DNA from: Citrobacter arsenatis
Lineage (GTDB): Bacteria > Pseudomonadota > Gammaproteobacteria > Enterobacterales > Enterobacteriaceae
Assembly: GCF_004353845.1 (NCBI RefSeq)
Contig: NZ_CP037864.1
Location: 1,550,001 to 1,614,000 of the forward strand
Length of the DNA: 64,000 nt
Reading direction: 5' to 3'
The translations under genes were made by a program, and so were the position numbers. Numbering within the stretch: the stretch's first letter is position 1; every line of letters starts with the position of its first letter. Under the pieces are notes generated by a model that saw only the letters and a list, made by a program, of their open reading frames with translations, was not told the DNA's origin and did not search any database. Positions 8,735-16,856 of this stretch are shown here, piece by piece.

Positions 8735-10273
8735 TTAACGGCGGTGTTGGCGCAGGCTCATTACCACCGCACCAAAGCCAAACAGCGCGGTAAGCAGCCA
8801 GAGCGGCCAGTTGCCGGTACGGGCATAAGGGGTTAAGCCCGTCGTTGGCGTCACGCTGGTGGTCAGCACCTGACGGGTAAACTGCGGGATCATCGCCTGA
8901 ATTTCACCCTGTGGACCAATGACCGCCGTAATACCGTTGTTGGTGCTACGCAGCAGAGGGCGCGCCAACTCAAGAGAACGCATACGCGCCATCTGGAAGT
9001 GCTGCCACGGACCGATGGATTTACCAAACCACGCATCGTTGGAGATAGTCAGCAGGTAGTCCGTATCCGGGCGGAAGTTATCACGAACCTGCTCGCCAAG
9101 AATGATTTCGTAGCAGATGGCTGCCGTCAGCTTAAAGCCGTGCGCATGCAGCTGTGGCTGCACATAAGGACCACGGCTGAATGAAGACATCGGTAGGTCA
9201 AAAAACGGCGCTAACGGACGCAGGATCGATTCCAGTGGGACAAACTCGCCAAACGGTACCAGATGGTTTTTGTTGTAGCGGTTGCTGGAGTCGTAGCTGT
9301 ACGGACTGTCTTTACCCAGCGTGATAATGGTGTTGTAGGTGTCGTAACGATTCTGCTTGTTCAGACGCGCGTCTACAATACCGGTAATCAGCGTGCTGTT
9401 TTTCGATTTCAGCAGGTCGTCCATCATGCTCAAAAAACGCTGCTGGTTAATTTCCAGGTCCGGAATAGCGGACTCTGGCCAGATGATGAGCTGTGATTTG
9501 CCCATCTCGGGCTGGGTGGCGTCGAGATAAATCTTCAGGGTGTTGAGTAACTGACCTTCATCCCATTTGAGCGACTGCGGAATGTCACCTTGCACCATCG
9601 AGACCTGAGTGGTTTTTTCCGGCTCAAGCGTGTACCACTGGATATAGCGCAACGGAAAGGGCAGGGCAAAGAGCACCAGCGCGGCAATCAGCGGCTTCCA
9701 GTTACGTGTCACCAGCGCCAGCGCCATGAGGCCGCTGACCATCATCAGCAGGAAGTTAATCGCCTCAACGCCCATCACCGGCGCCAGCCCTTTTAACGGC
9801 CCGTCGATCTGGCTGTAGCCGAACTGCAGCCATGGGAAGCCGGTCAGCACCCAGCCGCGCAGGAATTCAGTGATTTGCCAGACTACCGGCGCGGCAATCG
9901 CCACGCGTAGCCAGGTGGTTTTCGGCCACAGACGCGCCAAAACGCCGGCAAACAGACCGGTATAAAGGGAAAGGTATGCGGCAAGCAAAACCACGAGGAA
10001 GACGTTAACCGGGCCCGGCATACCGCCAAACTGCGCGATGCTGACGTAAACCCAATTGATGCCAGAGCCAAACAGCCCCAGTCCCCAGAAGTAGCCGATA
10101 GCGGCAGACTGGAGCGGGCGGCGGTTGAAGGTGAGAGCCTGCAGGCCCATCAGCGAAACGATCGCGGCGGGCCAGATGTCATACGGAGAGAAAGCCAGCG
10201 TCCCGCAGGCACCGAATAATAACGCCAGCAGCAGGCGAATGCGCTGGCGTTCAATTAATGGGGCAAATGCCAT
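8735..10273 (-). CDS. lnt: Apolipoprotein N-acyltransferase
   Basis: A 512-residue inner-membrane enzyme that adds the third acyl chain to the N-terminal cysteine of lipoproteins, a step needed for Lol sorting. About seven membrane spans in the first 210 residues are followed by a periplasmic nitrilase domain and a final C-terminal span. The catalytic triad is in place: Glu267 (WPES), Lys335 (YNKNHLVPFGE) and Cys387 (AICYE). Its length equals the E. coli protein. It lies 24 bases after ybeX in the same operon. Confidence 0.98.
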   Translation of the reverse strand: MAFAPLIERQRIRLLLALLFGACGTLAFSPYDIWPAAIVSLMGLQALTFNRRPLQSAAIGYFWGLGLFGSGINWVYVSIAQFGGMPGPVNVFLVVLLAAYLSLYTGLFAGVLARLWPKTTWLRVAIAAPVVWQITEFLRGWVLTGFPWLQFGYSQIDGPLKGLAPVMGVEAINFLLMMVSGLMALALVTRNWKPLIAALVLFALPFPLRYIQWYTLEPEKTTQVSMVQGDIPQSLKWDEGQLLNTLKIYLDATQPEMGKSQLIIWPESAIPDLEINQQRFLSMMDDLLKSKNSTLITGIVDARLNKQNRYDTYNTIITLGKDSPYSYDSSNRYNKNHLVPFGEFVPLESILRPLAPFFDLPMSSFSRGPYVQPQLHAHGFKLTAAICYEIILGEQVRDNFRPDTDYLLTISNDAWFGKSIGPWQHFQMARMRSLELARPLLRSTNNGITAVIGPQGEIQAMIPQFTRQVLTTSVTPTTGLTPYARTGNWPLWLLTALFGFGAVVMSLRQHRR

Positions 10274-10297
10274 GTAGTCTTAGATCCAGTTTCGGGT

Positions 10298-11176
10298 TTA
10301 TTCGTCCAGTTTGGGCTGGGGTGAGTCGTCCGGAATTCTGACATGAACCTGAATAATACGACGGCTGTCGGCCATTGCCACTTTGAACTGGTAACCATCA
10401 ATGTCGATAGTCTCCCCGCGCGCGGGAAGATGCCCAAAGGCCTGCATGACCAGCCCACCGATGGTGTCTACTTCTTCATCGCTAAAGTGGGTACCGAAAG
10501 CTTCGTTGAAGTCCTCAATCGGCGCCAGTGCGCGAATGGTCCAGGTGTGGCGACTGAGCTGACGGAAATCGATATCGTCTTCTTCGTCGTACTCATCTTC
10601 AATTTCACCGACGATCAGTTCAAGGATGTCCTCAATGGTCACCAGACCTGAGACACCACCGAATTCGTCGATGACGATAGCCATATGATAACGCTGGGAG
10701 CGGAACTCTTTCAGCATGCGGTCAACCCGCTTGCTTTCAGGGACGACAACCGCCTGGCGTAACACTTTCTCCATGCTGAAGGCTTCAGCGTCGCTGCGCA
10801 TAAACGGCAGCAGATCTTTGGCCATCAGAATCCCTTCAATGTGATCTTTGTCTTCGCTGATCACCGGGAAACGCGAGTGGGCAGACTCGATGATGACATC
10901 AAGACATTCGTCCAGGGTCTGGTTGCGTTTCAAGGTAATCATCTGAGAGCGAGGGATCATGATGTCGCGAACGCGTTGGTCCGCAATATCCATCACCCCT
11001 TCGAGCATATCACGCGTATCTTCATCGATAAGGTCGTTTTGCCCGGAATCACGGATCAGCTCCAACAGTTCGTCGCGGTTTTTCGGTTCACCGTGGAAAA
11101 GTTGGCTCAGTAACAGGGAGAAAAATCCCTTTTTGCTGGTTAAGGTGTCACTACTGTGTGAATTGTCGTCGCTCAT
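10298..11176 (-). CDS. ybeX: CBS-domain protein YbeX (CorC)
   Basis: A 292-residue cytoplasmic protein with two CBS domains (about residues 70-195) followed by a CorC/HlyC transporter-associated domain (about 210-290). It was named CorC for magnesium/cobalt efflux, and later work ties YbeX to ribosome metabolism alongside YbeY and YbeZ. A very acidic linker (GEIEDEYDEEDDID) joins the parts. It is followed by lnt and preceded, across a REP element, by ybeY. Confidence 0.95.
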   Translation of the reverse strand: MSDDNSHSSDTLTSKKGFFSLLLSQLFHGEPKNRDELLELIRDSGQNDLIDEDTRDMLEGVMDIADQRVRDIMIPRSQMITLKRNQTLDECLDVIIESAHSRFPVISEDKDHIEGILMAKDLLPFMRSDAEAFSMEKVLRQAVVVPESKRVDRMLKEFRSQRYHMAIVIDEFGGVSGLVTIEDILELIVGEIEDEYDEEDDIDFRQLSRHTWTIRALAPIEDFNEAFGTHFSDEEVDTIGGLVMQAFGHLPARGETIDIDGYQFKVAMADSRRIIQVHVRIPDDSPQPKLDE

Positions 11177-11251
11177 GGCGTCGTATGGGTTCTCATGTTA
11201 GTTAATACAAAGCGCGTCATGCGTATACTCAGCTGTTGACGGCATGTTTTA

Positions 11252-11329
11252 CCTGATGGCGCTACGCTTATCAGGCCTACGAAAGGCATGAATGTAGGCC
11301 CGATTAGGCGCAAGCACCGCCATCCGGCA
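11252..11329. repeat. REP pair between ybeY and ybeX
   Basis: Two REP-like units (CCTGATGGCGCTACGCTTATCAGG, then CGATTAGGCG ... CGCCATCCGG) lie in the 158-base gap between ybeY and ybeX. These genes face the same way and are normally co-transcribed, so the repeat probably sits inside the operon mRNA. Confidence 0.85.
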
Positions 11330-11334
11330 AGCTA

Positions 11335-11808
11335 CTATTCTGCAATCTTCTCGGCAATGTACGGATCCTCATAGCCCAGAGCAAGCATAATCTCTGTTTC
11401 TAAGGATTCCATCTCTTCCGCTTCATCATCTTCAATATGGTCGTAGCCGAGTAAATGCAGGCTACCATGCACCACCATGTGCGCCCAGTGGGCCTCAAGC
11501 GGTTTGCCTTGCTCCTGCGCTTCTTTCTCGACGACCTGACGGCAAATAATCAAATCGCCCAGCAGCGGCATCTCGATGCCCGGCGGGGCTTCAAACGGGA
11601 ATGAGAGCACGTTGGTTGATTTATCTTTCCCGCGATAGGTCAGGTTCAGCTCGTGGCTTTCCGCGTCATCGACCAGACGAATGGTCACCTCTGATTCTTC
11701 CTGAAACTGCGGGATCACCGCATCCAGCCAGCCCTGAAACTGACTTTCTGTTGGTAAACCGGATTCGTCTTCACATGCCAGCTGTAAATCGAGGATAACC
11801 TGACTCAT
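11335..11808 (-). CDS. ybeY: Endoribonuclease YbeY, rRNA maturation factor
   Basis: A 157-residue single-strand endoribonuclease involved in 16S rRNA 3'-end processing and 70S quality control. The zinc-binding motif HGSLHLLGYDH gives His114, His118 and His124, as in the UPF0054 family. The acidic tail (DDEAEEMESLETE) is typical. It overlaps ybeZ by four bases (ATGA), so the two are translationally coupled. Confidence 0.97.
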   Translation of the reverse strand: MSQVILDLQLACEDESGLPTESQFQGWLDAVIPQFQEESEVTIRLVDDAESHELNLTYRGKDKSTNVLSFPFEAPPGIEMPLLGDLIICRQVVEKEAQEQGKPLEAHWAHMVVHGSLHLLGYDHIEDDEAEEMESLETEIMLALGYEDPYIAEKIAE

Positions 11809-12851
11809 TTTTGTTCCTGCTCCTGAGCTTCGCGCTTGCGTTCTGCAGCCTGCTCGGCTTTGCGTTTCTGTTCTGCTTCTTCCCAGGCTTCATACGCCGT
11901 GACGATACGGGCAACCACCGGGTGGCGAACCACGTCTTCGCTATGGAAGAAATTAAAACTAATTTCGTCGACTTCAGCCAGCACTTCAATGGCATGACGC
12001 AGACCGGATTTGGTGCTACGCGGCAGGTCAATCTGGGTAATATCGCCAGTGATGACCGCTTTCGAGTTAAAGCCGATACGGGTCAGGAACATTTTCATCT
12101 GTTCGATGGTGGTGTTCTGGCTCTCATCAAGAATGATGAACGCATCGTTTAGCGTACGACCGCGCATATAGGCTAGCGGCGCAACTTCAATGACGTTACG
12201 CTCAATCAGCTTTTCGACTTTCTCAAAACCGAGCATTTCGAACAGCGCGTCATACAGCGGTCGTAAATACGGATCGACTTTTTGGCTGAGATCTCCTGGC
12301 AGGAAACCGAGTTTTTCACCCGCTTCCACAGCTGGACGGGTCAGCAGAATGCGACGGATTTCCTGACGCTCAAGCGCATCGACCGCAGCCGCAACCGCGA
12401 GATACGTTTTACCCGTACCTGCAGGGCCAACGCCAAAGGTGATGTCGTGGTCAAGGATATTCGCAATGTACTGTGCCTGGTTCGGTGTACGCGGCTTAAT
12501 TACCCCGCGCTTAGTTTTGATGTTCACCGCCTTGCCAAACTCCGGCACGCTGTCAGCGCTTTGCTCAAGCACACGCGCTTCTTTAATTGCCAGATGAATT
12601 TGCTCAGGCTCAATGTCCTGCGTCTGGCCGCGCATTGGAGCGGTATCGATATACAGGCTGCGTAAAATATCTGCCGCTGCGGTAACGCAAATGGGGCGAC
12701 CGGTCAGCTTAAAGTGATTATCACGGCGGTTAATTTCGATGCCGAGGCGACGTTCCAGCTGTTTGATGTTGTCATCAAAGGGGCCGCAAAGGCTCAACAG
12801 GCGGGCGTTGTCTGCGGGTTCAAGGGTGATTTCGCGAGTATCTATGTTCAA
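11805..12851 (-). CDS. ybeZ: PhoH-like ATPase/helicase YbeZ
   Basis: A 348-residue PhoH-family P-loop protein that partners YbeY in RNA processing. Walker A is GPAGTGKT and Walker B is AFIILDESQN. The C-terminus is a charged helical tail rich in Lys, Glu and Gln (residues 310-348). I chose the TTG at 12851, which starts the conserved NIDTREITLEP sequence and has AAGAGGA five to six bases upstream. ATGs at 12869 and 12890 give longer versions with poorer ribosome sites. Confidence 0.93.
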   Translation of the reverse strand: MNIDTREITLEPADNARLLSLCGPFDDNIKQLERRLGIEINRRDNHFKLTGRPICVTAAADILRSLYIDTAPMRGQTQDIEPEQIHLAIKEARVLEQSADSVPEFGKAVNIKTKRGVIKPRTPNQAQYIANILDHDITFGVGPAGTGKTYLAVAAAVDALERQEIRRILLTRPAVEAGEKLGFLPGDLSQKVDPYLRPLYDALFEMLGFEKVEKLIERNVIEVAPLAYMRGRTLNDAFIILDESQNTTIEQMKMFLTRIGFNSKAVITGDITQIDLPRSTKSGLRHAIEVLAEVDEISFNFFHSEDVVRHPVVARIVTAYEAWEEAEQKRKAEQAAERKREAQEQEQK

Positions 12852-13005
12852 ACTGTTCCTCTTATGCATGTCTCGCCGGGCGCTGAACATTTACCGGCAT
12901 CTAAGGAAATTATTCACGCCATGGGGGAAAGGCGCAAGCATTGCAATAAATATGGGGGTGCCAGGGCAGATTACAAGGCCCGCCGGAGCAGCGAGCCTGG
13001 AAGTG

Positions 13006-13037
13006 TAGGCCCGATAAGCGTAGCGCCATCGGGCCTT
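13006..13037. repeat. Single REP-like element between miaB and ybeZ
   Basis: One unit reading GGCCCGATAAGCGTAGCGCC ... GGGCC lies in the roughly 200-base gap between the miaB end and the ybeZ start, another repeat placed between co-directional genes. Confidence 0.75.
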
Positions 13038-13057
13038 TATTGCGTTTTTCAACAGGA

Positions 13058-14488
13058 TTAAGGCTGGTAAGTACCGACGCCCAGATCATTTTCTTTACGG
13101 GTACGCGCAATAACCGACTCAGGGGATTCTGCAATGCGCAGGCCCATTTCGTCCTCGGTGCGCACCACTTTACCGCGCAGGGAGTTAGTCCAGACATCGG
13201 TAATTTCTACGTCCACAAACTTACCGACCATCTCCGGGTTGCCTTCAAAGTTCACCACACGGTTATTTTCGGTACGGCCTGACAGTTCCATGATGCTTTT
13301 ACGCGATGTGCCTTCAACCAGAATGCGCTGAGTCGTGCCGACCATACGACGGCTCCAGGCCATAGCTTGCTGGTTAATACGCTCCTGCAGAATGTACAGA
13401 CGTTGTTTTTTCTCTTCCTCCGGCACGTCGTCAACCATATCGGCGGCAGGGGTGCCAGGACGCGCAGAGAAGATAAAGCTGTAGCTCATGTCAAAATTGA
13501 CGTCAGCGATAAGCTTCATGGTCTGCTCGAAATCCTGCGTGGTTTCGCCCGGGAAACCCACGATGAAGTCGGAGCTTATCTGGATATCCGGACGCGCCGC
13601 ACGCAGTTTACGGATGATCGCTTTATATTCCAGCGCGGTATGGGTGCGTCCCATCAGATTGAGCACGCGATCTGAACCGCTCTGTACCGGCAGGTGCAGG
13701 AAGCTCACCAGTTCCGGCGTATCGCGATAAACTTCAACGATATCATCGGTGAATTCGATCGGATGGCTGGTGGTGAAGCGGATACGGTCAATGCCGTCGA
13801 TCGCCGCGACCAGACGCAGTAGATCGGCAAAAGATCCTGTCGTGCCGTCGTAGTTCTCACCACGCCAGGCATTTACGTTTTGCCCCAGTAGGTTTACTTC
13901 ACGCACGCCTTGCGCCGCAAGCTGGGCGATTTCAAACAGAATATCATCCGCCGGGCGGCTGACTTCCTCACCGCGGGTGTAGGGCACCACGCAGTAAGTA
14001 CAATATTTATTACAACCTTCCATAATGGACACAAACGCGCTTGGGCCTTCAGCACGCGGTTCCGGCAGGCGGTCGAATTTTTCGATCTCCGGGAAACTGA
14101 TATCAACCACCGGGCTACGGGTCGTGCTTCCACGCACTTTGTTGATCATTTCCGGCAGACGGTGCAGGGTTTGCGGGCCAAAAATAATATCAACATAGTG
14201 GGCGCGCTGACGAATGTGGTCGCCTTCCTGAGACGCGACACAGCCGCCGACACCGATGATGAGCTTGGGATTCTTCTCTTTTAACAGCTTCCAGCGACCC
14301 AACTGATGGAAGACTTTTTCCTGAGCCTTCTCGCGGATAGAGCAGGTATTCAGCAGCAGCACATCCGCTTCTTCGGCCACGTCGGTCAGTTGATACCCAT
14401 GGGTGGCATCCAGCAGATCGGCCATCTTCGATGAATCGTATTCGTTCATCTGACAGCCCCAGGTTTTAATATGGAGTTTTTTGGTCAT
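13058..14488 (-). CDS. miaB: tRNA-2-methylthio-N6-dimethylallyladenosine synthase MiaB
   Basis: A 476-residue radical-SAM methylthiotransferase that adds the methylthio group to i6A37 in tRNAs reading U-starting codons. The first conserved cysteine of the N-terminal cluster is Cys12 (TWGCQMNEYDSS). The radical-SAM motif is CNKYCTYC, and a TRAM domain closes the protein. I started at 14488 (MTKKLHIKTWGC), the family start; upstream in-frame codons add 31 unsupported residues. It is two residues longer than the E. coli enzyme I recall, from a small insertion near RGSTTRSPVV. Confidence 0.97.
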   Translation of the reverse strand: MTKKLHIKTWGCQMNEYDSSKMADLLDATHGYQLTDVAEEADVLLLNTCSIREKAQEKVFHQLGRWKLLKEKNPKLIIGVGGCVASQEGDHIRQRAHYVDIIFGPQTLHRLPEMINKVRGSTTRSPVVDISFPEIEKFDRLPEPRAEGPSAFVSIMEGCNKYCTYCVVPYTRGEEVSRPADDILFEIAQLAAQGVREVNLLGQNVNAWRGENYDGTTGSFADLLRLVAAIDGIDRIRFTTSHPIEFTDDIVEVYRDTPELVSFLHLPVQSGSDRVLNLMGRTHTALEYKAIIRKLRAARPDIQISSDFIVGFPGETTQDFEQTMKLIADVNFDMSYSFIFSARPGTPAADMVDDVPEEEKKQRLYILQERINQQAMAWSRRMVGTTQRILVEGTSRKSIMELSGRTENNRVVNFEGNPEMVGKFVDVEITDVWTNSLRGKVVRTEDEMGLRIAESPESVIARTRKENDLGVGTYQP

Positions 14489-14633
14489 CGACTTGCTCTT
14501 GCGAAATTGTGGCTGAAATGCAGGGCGCATAGTGTACTGCTTTGGCGCGGTTGTGACCAGTATGACGGATGTCAGCCTCAAGGGGTAAAAAATCCTGTAA
14601 ACTTACACAATACTTGTAACAGGATAATTGACC

Positions 14634-15809
14634 ATGACAAATCAACCAACGGAAATTGCCATTGTCGGCGGGGGGATGGTCGGCGGCGCGCTGGCGCTAG
14701 GACTGGCGCAGCATGGATTTACGGTAACGGTCATTGAACATGCCGCTCCTGCGCCGTATGTGGCAGACGGACAGCCAGATATCAGAATTTCGGCCATTAG
14801 CTCTGCCTCGGTGTCGCTGCTGAAAGGTCTGGGCGTCTGGGATACGGTTCAGGGGATGCGCAGCCATCCTTACCGTCGTCTGGAAACGTGGGAATGGGAA
14901 AATGCCCATGTGATGTTTGATGCCGCCGAGCTGAAGCTGCCCTTGCTGGGTTATATGGTGGAAAACACGGTCCTGCAACAAGCACTTTGGCAGGCGTTGG
15001 AAACTCACCCCAAAGTTACGCTGCGCGTGCCTGCATCGCTTCTCTCTTTGCATCAACATAACGATCGGCATGAGCTTGAGCTTGCAGGCGGTGAAAAGAT
15101 CAGCGCGAAGCTGGTCATCGGCGCAGATGGCGCAAATTCTCAGGTGCGGAAAATGGCCGGGATTGGTATCCATGCCTGGCAATACGCGCAGTCCTGTATG
15201 TTGATTACCGTGCAATGCGAAAATTCACCAGGAGACAGCACCTGGCAGCAATTTACGCCAGACGGCCCACGCGCATTTTTACCGTTGTTCGATAACTGGG
15301 CTTCACTGGTGTGGTATGACTCACCGGCGCGGATCCGCCAGTTACAGGGTTTGACTATGCAGCAACTGCAGGTGGAGATCGCTAAACATTTTCCATCGCG
15401 ACTCGGTAACGTTACGCCCGTGGCGGCGGGAGCATTCCCGCTTACGCGTCGTCACGCGCTGCAATATGTGCAGCCTGGCCTGGCGCTGGTGGGCGATGCC
15501 GCGCATACCATTCATCCGCTGGCGGGGCAGGGCGTTAATCTGGGATTTCGTGATGTGGATGCGCTGATTGATGTGCTGGTGAATGCGCGCAGCTACGGCG
15601 AGTCCTGGGCCAGCCAGCCGGTGTTGAAGCGTTATCAGAACCGACGCATGACCGATAATTTCATCATGCAAAGTGGGATGGATCTGTTCTATGCCGGATT
15701 TAGTAACAACCTGCAGCCGCTACGTATCATGCGTAATCTCGGACTTATGGCCGCAGAGCGCGCAGGCGTGCTGAAACGCCAGGCGCTGAAGTATGCCTTA
15801 GGGTTGTAG
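14634..15809 (+). CDS. ubiF: 2-octaprenyl-3-methyl-6-methoxy-1,4-benzoquinol hydroxylase
   Basis: A 391-residue flavin monooxygenase that makes the last ring hydroxylation in ubiquinone synthesis. The FAD-binding motif IAIVGGGMVGGALALGLA is at the N-terminus, and the second FAD motif LALVGDAAHTIHPLAGQG lies near residue 285. The ATG at 14634 has AGGA at good spacing; the in-frame TTG two codons earlier lies too close to that site. It is divergent from miaB and converges on the tRNA operon. Confidence 0.97.
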   Translation: MTNQPTEIAIVGGGMVGGALALGLAQHGFTVTVIEHAAPAPYVADGQPDIRISAISSASVSLLKGLGVWDTVQGMRSHPYRRLETWEWENAHVMFDAAELKLPLLGYMVENTVLQQALWQALETHPKVTLRVPASLLSLHQHNDRHELELAGGEKISAKLVIGADGANSQVRKMAGIGIHAWQYAQSCMLITVQCENSPGDSTWQQFTPDGPRAFLPLFDNWASLVWYDSPARIRQLQGLTMQQLQVEIAKHFPSRLGNVTPVAAGAFPLTRRHALQYVQPGLALVGDAAHTIHPLAGQGVNLGFRDVDALIDVLVNARSYGESWASQPVLKRYQNRRMTDNFIMQSGMDLFYAGFSNNLQPLRIMRNLGLMAAERAGVLKRQALKYALGL

Positions 15810-15819
15810 CTCGAGTAGT

Positions 15820-15889
15820 GCCTGATGGCGCTGCGCTTATCAGGCCTACAAGTCATGTAGGCCGGGTAAGGCTTACCGTCATCCGGCGT
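15820..15889. repeat. REP pair downstream of ubiF
   Basis: Two units, CCTGATGGCGCTGCGCTTATCAGG and GGCCGGGTAAGGCTTACCG...ATCCGGC, sit between the ubiF stop and the terminator of the converging tRNA operon. Confidence 0.85.
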
Positions 15890-15895
15890 TAGAAA

Positions 15896-15926
15896 AGCAA
15901 AAAGCTCGCCGAAGCGAGCTTTTTTA
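15896..15926 (-). terminator. Intrinsic terminator of the tRNA operon
   Basis: On the minus strand a stem AAGCTCGC TTCG GCGAGCTT with a stable TTCG loop is followed by a T-rich tail. It lies four bases past the last tRNA gene. Confidence 0.9.
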
Positions 15927-15929
15927 ATA

Positions 15930-16004
15930 TGGCTGGGGTACGAGGATTCGAACCTCGGAATGCTGGTATCAGAAACCAGAGCCTTACCGCTTGGCGATAC
16001 CCCA
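15930..16004 (-). tRNA. glnX: tRNA-Gln (anticodon CTG)
   Basis: A 75-base gene with encoded CCA. Read on the minus strand it starts TGGGGTATCGCC, has the anticodon loop TTCTGAT (anticodon CTG, reads CAG) and ends CCCCAGCCA. Last gene of the seven-tRNA operon and identical to the neighbouring copy at 16041-16115. Confidence 0.97.
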
Positions 16005-16040
16005 ACGGGCGCACCCACAACGTGGACGACTTTTTGAAAT

Positions 16041-16115
16041 TGGCTGGGGTACGAGGATTCGAACCTCGGAATGCTGGTATCAGAAACCAGAGCCTTACCG
16101 CTTGGCGATACCCCA
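16041..16115 (-). tRNA. glnV: tRNA-Gln (anticodon CTG)
   Basis: A 75-base gene identical over its whole length to the glnX copy 36 bases downstream, with anticodon CTG and encoded CCA. Sixth gene of the operon. Confidence 0.97.
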
Positions 16116-16157
16116 ACAATTTTTGGATTTACCGAACGAGTCGATACGTCCTTAATA

Positions 16158-16234
16158 TGGTGGCTACGACGGGATTCGAACCTGTGACCCCATCATTATG
16201 AGTGATGTGCTCTAACCAGCTGAGCTACGTAGCC
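16158..16234 (-). tRNA. metU: tRNA-Met, elongator (anticodon CAT)
   Basis: A 77-base gene starting GGCTACGTAGCTCAG with anticodon loop CTCATAA and encoded CCA. It differs by one base in the D arm (CAGCTGG against CAGTTGG) from the metT copy at 16558-16634. The body matches elongator, not initiator, tRNA-Met. Confidence 0.97.
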
Positions 16235-16254
16235 TGTACTATTTTATTCTTCGA

Positions 16255-16329
16255 TGGCTGGGGTACCTGGATTCGAACCAGGGAATGCCGGTATCAAAAA
16301 CCGGTGCCTTACCGCTTGGCGATACCCCA
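16255..16329 (-). tRNA. glnW: tRNA-Gln (anticodon TTG)
   Basis: A 75-base gene with anticodon loop TTTTGAT (anticodon TTG, reads CAA) and encoded CCA. Identical to the next copy at 16367-16441. Confidence 0.97.
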
Positions 16330-16366
16330 ATGACCGTTGCGGTGAACCGCTATATCGAAGAAAAAA

Positions 16367-16441
16367 TGGCTGGGGTACCTGGATTCGAACCAGGGAATGC
16401 CGGTATCAAAAACCGGTGCCTTACCGCTTGGCGATACCCCA
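16367..16441 (-). tRNA. glnU: tRNA-Gln (anticodon TTG)
   Basis: A 75-base gene, third in the operon, identical to glnW, with anticodon TTG and encoded CCA. Confidence 0.97.
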
Positions 16442-16464
16442 TCCGTGCAACGCTTACGGGTGAA

Positions 16465-16549
16465 TGGTGCGGGAGGCGAGACTTGAACTCGCACACCTTG
16501 CGGCGCCAGAACCTAAATCTGGTGCGTCTACCAATTTCGCCACTCCCGC
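16465..16549 (-). tRNA. leuW: tRNA-Leu (anticodon TAG)
   Basis: An 85-base class II tRNA starting GCGGGAGTGGCG with a long variable arm, anticodon TAG in the loop ATTTAGGT, and encoded CCA. Second gene of the operon. Confidence 0.96.
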
Positions 16550-16557
16550 AAAAAAGA

Positions 16558-16634
16558 TGGTGGCTACGACGGGATTCGAACCTGTGACCCCATCATTATG
16601 AGTGATGTGCTCTAACCAACTGAGCTACGTAGCC
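16558..16634 (-). tRNA. metT: tRNA-Met, elongator (anticodon CAT)
   Basis: A 77-base first gene of the tRNA operon, with anticodon CAT and encoded CCA. It lies about 40 bases downstream of a strong promoter. Confidence 0.97.
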
Positions 16635-16673
16635 ATCTTTTTTTCGCGTAACCTTATCGGCGTTGCGGGGCGC

Positions 16674-16702
16674 ATTATGCGTATTGAGCCTTGAAGCGTC
16701 AA
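16674..16702 (-). promoter_or_regulatory. Sigma-70 promoter of the tRNA operon
   Basis: On the minus strand the -35 TTGACG and -10 CATAAT are separated by 17 bases, followed by a GC-rich discriminator (GCGCCCCGC), the hallmark of stringently controlled stable-RNA promoters. It sits just upstream of metT. Confidence 0.85.
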
Positions 16703-16818
16703 CCCCTTTTTCATTGAAAATAGCTGGAATGTGACTGTTTGGTTAGGTTGCGAACAGCATGGCGCAATATTCGGCAATTATTAGTTATTAATTGTTTTTT
16801 TGCACAGAAAACAGACAT

Positions 16819-16846
16819 AAAAAAAGGCCCCGCAGGGCCCTTTTCT
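16819..16846 (-). terminator. Intrinsic terminator of asnB
   Basis: On the minus strand GGGCCC TGC GGGGCC followed by seven T lies just past the asnB stop. Confidence 0.9.
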
Positions 16847-16856
16847 AAAGACTAAC

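Noticed and set aside
15929..16587. Short open frames with repeated peptide motifs across the tRNA cluster
   Set aside because: The repeated peptides come from translating the duplicated tRNA genes.
15930..16634. Possible CRISPR-like array from regularly repeated segments
   Set aside because: The repeats are full tRNA genes with cloverleaf features, encoded CCA and anticodons, not CRISPR repeats.
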